The position numbers were made by a program, and so were the translations under genes. The notes under the pieces were generated by a model. That model ran no database searches and had not been told where the DNA came from. It was given only the letters and a program-made list of their open reading frames with translations. A stretch of DNA of 64,000 nt from Planctomycetota bacterium (GTDB lineage Bacteria > Planctomycetota > Phycisphaerae > Phycisphaerales > UBA1924): NCBI GenBank assembly GCA_033763975.1, contig JANRJM010000011.1, positions 23,620-87,619 of the forward strand, given 5' to 3'. Below are positions 60,165-64,000 of the stretch, in pieces. How positions within the stretch are numbered: the stretch's first letter is position 1; the number at the start of each line of letters is the position of its first letter.

Positions 60165-61640
60165 TCACGCCGCCAGGCGAGCGGTGGATGGCGATTCGGG
60201 CGTCGCGGCGGGCGCGGGCAGGGTGGTCACTCGGGCCAGGTCGGCGAGCGGGCGGGATGGGCCCGAACCGATGCGGCACAGGAGCGCGCCGGAGGCGTCG
60301 GTCTCGATGTGCAGGGGCCCCCGCACGGCGCGCGAGAAGACGGCGATGCTCGCGTCCACGTGCAGCGACACGCCGGCGTGGATGGTGTGATGCACGACGA
60401 TCGACGGCCTGGGGCGCCCGCGGTACAAGGCCTCGAGCTGGGCCAAGTCCGCCTCCGCCGCGACGATCGCGCGACGAATCTCGCTCAGTTCGTACGCGAC
60501 CTCGGTCAGGCGTTCCTTTTCGGCGGCGCACGGGCGGGGGTTCACGCGCAGCATGAGTTCTTCTTCCGTGCACCGCGCCAGGCGCGCGCGGGCCGCCGTC
60601 ACCCGACGCATCGCCCCGGCGAGCGCGGCCCGGTCCATCGGGAGGTCGCCCAGGCGGACGACCGTCGGGGTGCCCGCCTCGCTGCCCAGCACGCGGACGT
60701 CGAGCGACGAGGCGAGGGCCAGCGTCCCGCCGAGCACGGTGCCGGCCGGCGAGCGGACGCTCCCGCCCACCGCGAGGCGACAGGCGATGAGTTCGCGCTC
60801 GACGAACAGGTCGCCCTTGATGGTGCCGCTGACGGCGTCGAGATACGCGACCCGCGCGGTCCCGCCCACCTCGAGCGTGCCGCGCCCGTCGCCGGCCATT
60901 CCGCCCGGCGCGTCGAAGTCGCCCGCGCATTCGATGGCCGAGGCCTCGGCGAGCCCGCCGACGCGCAGCGCGCGTCCGGCCTTGACGCGAAAGCCCGCGC
61001 GCACGCCCCCGGAGATGTAGACGTCGCCGGCGAAGTCGATGTTGCCGCTGGAGAAGTCGACCGGGCCGTTGATCTCCAGGGCCTGCGAGACCTCGACCTC
61101 GCCGTCCCGGAGCGTGAGCACGCCCTCGCGCTGCGCGATCACGCGTCCGTCGGGATCCACGCTCAGCGACGCGTGCAGGCGGACCGCGGCGGCACGCCCC
61201 GGGGTCGCGCGAATCGCGTTGCCGCGGACATCGCAGCCGTCGATGCCCTCGGTGGGCGGGTGCAGGGTGCCGACGACATCGCCCGCGCGCACATGGAGGT
61301 AGCGGCGTCCGGCGTGATGATCGACCGACCCGGAGCCGGACTCGGGCGTGCTGGGGGGCGCGTCGGGCGCGTATCCCTCGGCCCATTCCAGGCGCCCGTT
61401 CGTGCCGGGTGTGGGAGGGATGGCGCGCGCGATCACGATCGGGGACGCCTGGGCCGTGTCCGGGCGAATGGCGCCGATGGCCTGACGAACCTGCGGGGTG
61501 AGAGCGACGCCCGCCTGCTGAACAAGCATGAGCAGCGAGGACGGGGAAAGCAGTGCGCGGTCGCAGCCGGGCGGGACGAGCAGGCACGCCTCGGTGGCGT
61601 CGTGAGAGATCCGGATCGTGATGTCCCCTGAAGAGGTCAC
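60165..61640 (-). CDS. FapA/DUF342 family protein
   Basis: FapA (DUF342) proteins are right-handed beta-helix scaffolds of unknown role, often found with flagellar, pilus or chemotaxis genes. The 491 residues show the family's repeated turns between about 115 and 330: GDVVGTLHPPTEGIDGCDVRGNAI, LEINGPVDFSSGNIDFAGDVYISGGVRAGFRVKAGRALRVGGLAEASAIECAGD, IKGDLFVERELIACRLAVGGSVRSPAGTVLGG. A helical hairpin at about 360-410 precedes a last beta segment. It starts with GTG and has GGGAG upstream. It is the third gene of a cheX-cheY-fapA unit, 32 bp after cheY. Confidence 0.87.
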   Translation of the reverse strand: MTSSGDITIRISHDATEACLLVPPGCDRALLSPSSLLMLVQQAGVALTPQVRQAIGAIRPDTAQASPIVIARAIPPTPGTNGRLEWAEGYAPDAPPSTPESGSGSVDHHAGRRYLHVRAGDVVGTLHPPTEGIDGCDVRGNAIRATPGRAAAVRLHASLSVDPDGRVIAQREGVLTLRDGEVEVSQALEINGPVDFSSGNIDFAGDVYISGGVRAGFRVKAGRALRVGGLAEASAIECAGDFDAPGGMAGDGRGTLEVGGTARVAYLDAVSGTIKGDLFVERELIACRLAVGGSVRSPAGTVLGGTLALASSLDVRVLGSEAGTPTVVRLGDLPMDRAALAGAMRRVTAARARLARCTEEELMLRVNPRPCAAEKERLTEVAYELSEIRRAIVAAEADLAQLEALYRGRPRPSIVVHHTIHAGVSLHVDASIAVFSRAVRGPLHIETDASGALLCRIGSGPSRPLADLARVTTLPAPAATPESPSTARLAA

Positions 61641-61672
61641 AGAGAACTCCCTCGGCTCGGGAACGTGGAGCG

Positions 61673-62050
61673 CTACGCCGCCTTGACGGCGGCCTTGGCG
61701 AGCGTGATCTCGATGATCTTGGAGAGACCCTCGGGGGTGAAGGGCTTGACGGCGTAGTTGTTGACGCCGGCCTTGATGGCTTCCATGACCCGTGCCTTTT
61801 CGGCTTCGGTGGTGACCATGATGATGGGAGTCTGCTTGCCCTTGGCGCGGTAGGTCCGGACGAAGGTCAGCCCGTCCATGATGGGCATGTTCCAGTCGAG
61901 GAGGATGATGTCAGGGCCGAAGGCGTCGACGCGGCTGAGGGCGTCCTGCCCGTCCCCGGCCTCTTCAACGGCCTTTGCGCCGAGCGTCTGGACCACGCCC
62001 TTGACGATGTTCCGCATGGTCTTTGAGTCATCGACGATGAGTACGCGCAT
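61673..62050 (-). CDS. cheY: CheY-like response regulator (second copy)
   Basis: A 125-residue receiver domain with [24 protein letters not shown] (acidic pair Asp7-Asp8), phospho-acceptor Asp in IILLDWNMPIMDGLTF (about 52), Thr in IIMVTTEAEKARV and Lys in YAVKPFTPEGLSKII. It is closer to classical motor-binding CheY than the copy at 52 kb: the DWNMP phrase matches enteric CheY. It lies between cheX2 (23 bp) and fapA (32 bp). GGAG precedes the ATG. Confidence 0.94.
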   Translation of the reverse strand: MRVLIVDDSKTMRNIVKGVVQTLGAKAVEEAGDGQDALSRVDAFGPDIILLDWNMPIMDGLTFVRTYRAKGKQTPIIMVTTEAEKARVMEAIKAGVNNYAVKPFTPEGLSKIIEITLAKAAVKAA

Positions 62051-62073
62051 GACAGTGGTCTCCGCACCAACGG

Positions 62074-62589
62074 CTAGGCGGCGGCCTGCCCGGTTCCGTT
62101 TGCTGCCGGGCTTGAAACTGACGCATGAGACTTCCCGACCGACTTGAAGGCCACATCGATCACCAGGCGTCCCGCGGGCGTCTGGCAGGGGATGCAGATG
62201 CCCAGGGCGCTGGATGGGTTGCGCACCTGGTGGCTGGGGGCGATGATGACGGTGGGGCATCCGATGCTGACGTTGAGCCCCTCGAAGCGGGCCTTGGCGC
62301 CCCCGGCGATCATGTTGACGAGCTCGCCGACGGCGTCGGCGAACTCCGCGCACCCGACCTCGTATTCCGTGCCGGTGAACGCGCGGACGATCCCGCTGGC
62401 GCACGAGCGGGGGATGCCGATAATGACCGATCCCACGACGTCGCCGGAGAGCCCAATAACGCCCGAGACGTCGTACGTGGGATTCCCGCAGATCACGCTC
62501 GGGCGATCGAACGAGATCTCGAGATTGAGCATCGTGGTGAAGACCGCCTTGGCGGCCTCGACGAAAGCGTTGATGTGTCGGGCGTCCAT
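62074..62589 (-). CDS. cheX: CheX-type phosphatase (second copy)
   Basis: A 171-residue CheX-family protein. MDARHINAFVEAAKAVFTTMLNLEISF is the usual CheX opening; VSGVIGLSGDVVGSVIIGIPRSCA forms the first sheet. The catalytic E-x2-N motif is in FADAVGELVNMIAGGAKARFEG (about 95-117), followed by SIGCPTVIIAPSHQV and the final sheet GRLVIDVAFKSV. It is a better family match than the copy at 51.5 kb. As first gene of cheX-cheY-fapA it should be controlled from the spacer to its right. No strong ribosome binding site was seen. Confidence 0.9.
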   Translation of the reverse strand: MDARHINAFVEAAKAVFTTMLNLEISFDRPSVICGNPTYDVSGVIGLSGDVVGSVIIGIPRSCASGIVRAFTGTEYEVGCAEFADAVGELVNMIAGGAKARFEGLNVSIGCPTVIIAPSHQVRNPSSALGICIPCQTPAGRLVIDVAFKSVGKSHASVSSPAANGTGQAAA

Positions 62590-63048
62590 GGCGGGTGTGT
62601 GGAGAGTCGCGAGGTGAGCGGTCGGGAGGAAGCCGGGCCGGCGACGCTCGCCGGCCCCGATGCCCGTGAGGAATCGACCGCGACGGGCGGACGATTCACC
62701 ACTCGGATCGAGAAAAGCGGCAAGGGCGCCCGTGCGGATGACAGAATCCCACCGCCAGTTTGGGTGGGTCGCGCGATCGGGCGAAGCGGAGAGGGGGGGA
62801 GTCGATGGGCGGGGCCTTGCCTCCGAGTCGCCGATCGTGCATGTTTGCCTAAACCACTGCAAAAACAGGCCTTCGGAGAAGCGGTTCGAATAGCCATCTC
62901 TTGGATCGGCGCGATTCGGAGCTGCTGTTCTGGGGACACTTTTGGGGACACAACTGGCCAGTTCACCGATTGACAAAGGACGCGGGCCAATCAAATGCAC
63001 ATGCCATACCACCTGAGTCCTCAAGGTTCGTCCGGATTGAGCGAGGTG
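62590..63048. promoter_or_regulatory. Gene-free stretch with palindrome and direct repeat at a composition change
   Basis: About 460 bp without a credible gene. From roughly 62,830 the sequence is visibly richer in A and T. It contains TGGGGACAC twice (62931-62939, 62943-62951, three T between), directly followed by the perfect 12-bp palindrome AACTGGCCAGTT (62952-62963). A TTGACA follows at 62970-62975 on the plus strand without a convincing -10. These could be operator or recombination-related sequences. The promoter of cheX2 must also lie here, but I could not place it. Confidence 0.45.
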
Positions 63049-64000
63049 TCATCGTGAAGACGCTACTTCTGCTGCGCGTGTGATGCTGCGAATCAGCGAT
63101 TGCTTTCCTCGCCCTGTGCAGGGGAACCACGGTGTCGCTTCGTTGCAAAGGGCACGGACATGGCGCCCAAACTGAGTACGAACCATCGAACTCAGCACGA
63201 CCGCATGCACATGCGGCAGCTTCCGCTTGACGTCCTCTACCCACGTATGCCAGTTCGAGGTCCAACCCGGGAACAAGAAGTCAAGTGTGAGGTTGGGCAT
63301 GGTCTTCGCGAATACCTGCCGGATCAAACCTTCGTACTGCTGCTGAGTCTCATTGCCGCCGATGTAGAGCAGCCTCACGGACTGAGCCGAAGCGGTGCCA
63401 TTGGGCTGGGATGCGTTGGGTTGGCCGCTGCTCTCCTGACCCAACAGTTCGTCTAACCGATCGCAGTCCACTGATCCGACTTGGTACTCACGCAGTTGCT
63501 CAACAATTTGCTGAGCCTGTGCAGAAGCAAGAGGAGTGCCGATCTGGCGAAGCCTGTAGAACCGTTTCTCGAGAATCTGAGCAGCTGTGTCAAGATCACC
63601 GTCGAGTTCGAGCATCCTGACTCGCGCAGTCTCCGCGTCCTCGGGATCCCACGCGGGCGAGTACGCGGCGGGCTGATCGAGCAAATCGCAAAACTCAGCC
63701 CGGCGATTCTCAAGCTTCACGGCGATTCGTTCGAGTTGATCAAGGGCGAGCTGCGCGAGTTCCAGTTCGCCCGCTCTTAGCGAGCTTGCCAGTATGCCTT
63801 GGCTCCCATCCCACTGGTGATCGATGTTGGTCTGGCCGTCGCGCAACCATTCGAAGTACACGCGGCGAAGCGAAGGGCTCCGCTCGTAGAGCTTCGTGTC
63901 GGCCAGCAGTGTGGGTATTCCTCGCTCGCGTGCCTCAAGTAAGTGGCGACAGGCTCTTTCGGCGAGGGAATGATCTGCGAACATGCTCGCCGCCCGGACA
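63049..64000 (-). CDS. Partial hypothetical protein with DUF2325-like C-terminus
   Basis: The open frame continues past the right edge; the first internal Met is at 63984, giving 311 visible residues plus a few upstream codons. The N-terminal 190 residues are helical and repeat-like (ADHSLAERACRHLLEARERGIP, ELELAQLALDQLERIAVKLENRRAEFCDLL, ELDGDLDTAAQILEKRFYRLRQIG). After a Gln/Ser/Asn linker, the last 105 residues begin VRLLYIGGNETQQQYEGLIRQVF and include VHAVVLSSMVRTQFGRHVRALCNE, resembling the small nucleotide-binding-like fold of DUF2325. That family call is tentative. Base composition is lower in GC than the chemotaxis genes, and it seems unrelated to them. Confidence 0.65.
   Translation of the reverse strand, partial: VRAASMFADHSLAERACRHLLEARERGIPTLLADTKLYERSPSLRRVYFEWLRDGQTNIDHQWDGSQGILASSLRAGELELAQLALDQLERIAVKLENRRAEFCDLLDQPAAYSPAWDPEDAETARVRMLELDGDLDTAAQILEKRFYRLRQIGTPLASAQAQQIVEQLREYQVGSVDCDRLDELLGQESSGQPNASQPNGTASAQSVRLLYIGGNETQQQYEGLIRQVFAKTMPNLTLDFLFPGWTSNWHTWVEDVKRKLPHVHAVVLSSMVRTQFGRHVRALCNEATPWFPCTGRGKQSLIRSITRAAEVASSR

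Noticed and set aside
62660..62893. 77-codon plus-strand frame in the gene-free stretch
   Set aside because: No ribosome binding site, Arg-rich beginning, and no similarity to a known family; likely a chance frame.
62874..62904. tRNA-like T-arm (GGTTCGAAT)
   Set aside because: The bases after the loop do not complete the T-stem (A where C61 is needed) and no anticodon or acceptor arms can be drawn.

Overview
The window is very GC-rich bacterial chromosomal DNA with short spacers and many 4-bp ATGA gene overlaps. The gene content points to a planctomycete, probably Phycisphaerae-like: a DUF1501/DUF1800 pair, a Minf_1886-family protein, an alternative complex III plus caa3-type oxidase locus, system II cytochrome c maturation, and a flagellum/chemotaxis set. 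The lineage is an inference from gene content; no rRNA or tRNA gene was recognised.

Layout. 0-3.4 kb: the end of a flagellar filament cluster on the minus strand (fliS cut by the left edge, an unusually large fliD, a small unknown ORF). 3.7-13.3 kb: mixed metabolism, with a membrane protein, a paired aldehyde dehydrogenase and truncated paralogue, a DUF1801 protein with a histone-like tail, mannose-1-phosphate guanylyltransferase, an M42 peptidase, and the secreted DUF1501 and DUF1800 proteins separated by two heptanucleotide repeat arrays. 13.5-30.8 kb: the respiratory core. Heme A synthase is divergent from actABCDEF, a small His-rich membrane protein, SCO, caa3 subunit II, an in-frame subunit I-III fusion, and a subunit IV-like protein. 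30.9-32.8 kb: a MlaE permease and an OmpA-type lipoprotein. 32.9-39.8 kb: an amidohydrolase, then overlapping resB, ccsA and 3-methyladenine glycosylase genes and a Minf_1886 protein. 39.8-48.2 kb: an AI-2E-type transporter, a methyltransferase broken by an apparent 1-base frameshift, ffh, a NUDIX hydrolase, and nfeD1-nfeD2-floA. 48.3-62.6 kb: chemotaxis. A minus-strand operon carries an MCP with a c-heme sensor domain, cheR, cheD, an HDOD protein, cheY, cheX, cheB, a TonB-like protein and a secreted protein. It is divergent from cheA-cheW, and a second unit cheX-cheY-fapA converges on cheW. From about 62.8 kb to the right edge the base composition falls and one partial gene of uncertain family begins, possibly the edge of an accessory region.

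How the genes work together. ActA-F should oxidise menaquinol and pass electrons through its c-hemes to the fused caa3 oxidase. CtaA supplies heme A, SCO the CuA copper, and ResB/CcsA attach c-type heme to ActA, ActE, CoxB and probably the MCP sensor. The MCP-Che system could then couple redox or respiratory state to the flagellum. Nothing here is a classic mobile or defence system. The most noteworthy observations are the shared His-rich termini of the respiratory proteins, the repeat-rich ctaA/actA spacer, the heme-bearing chemoreceptor with its unusual operon partners, the heptamer arrays, and the compositional change at the right edge.
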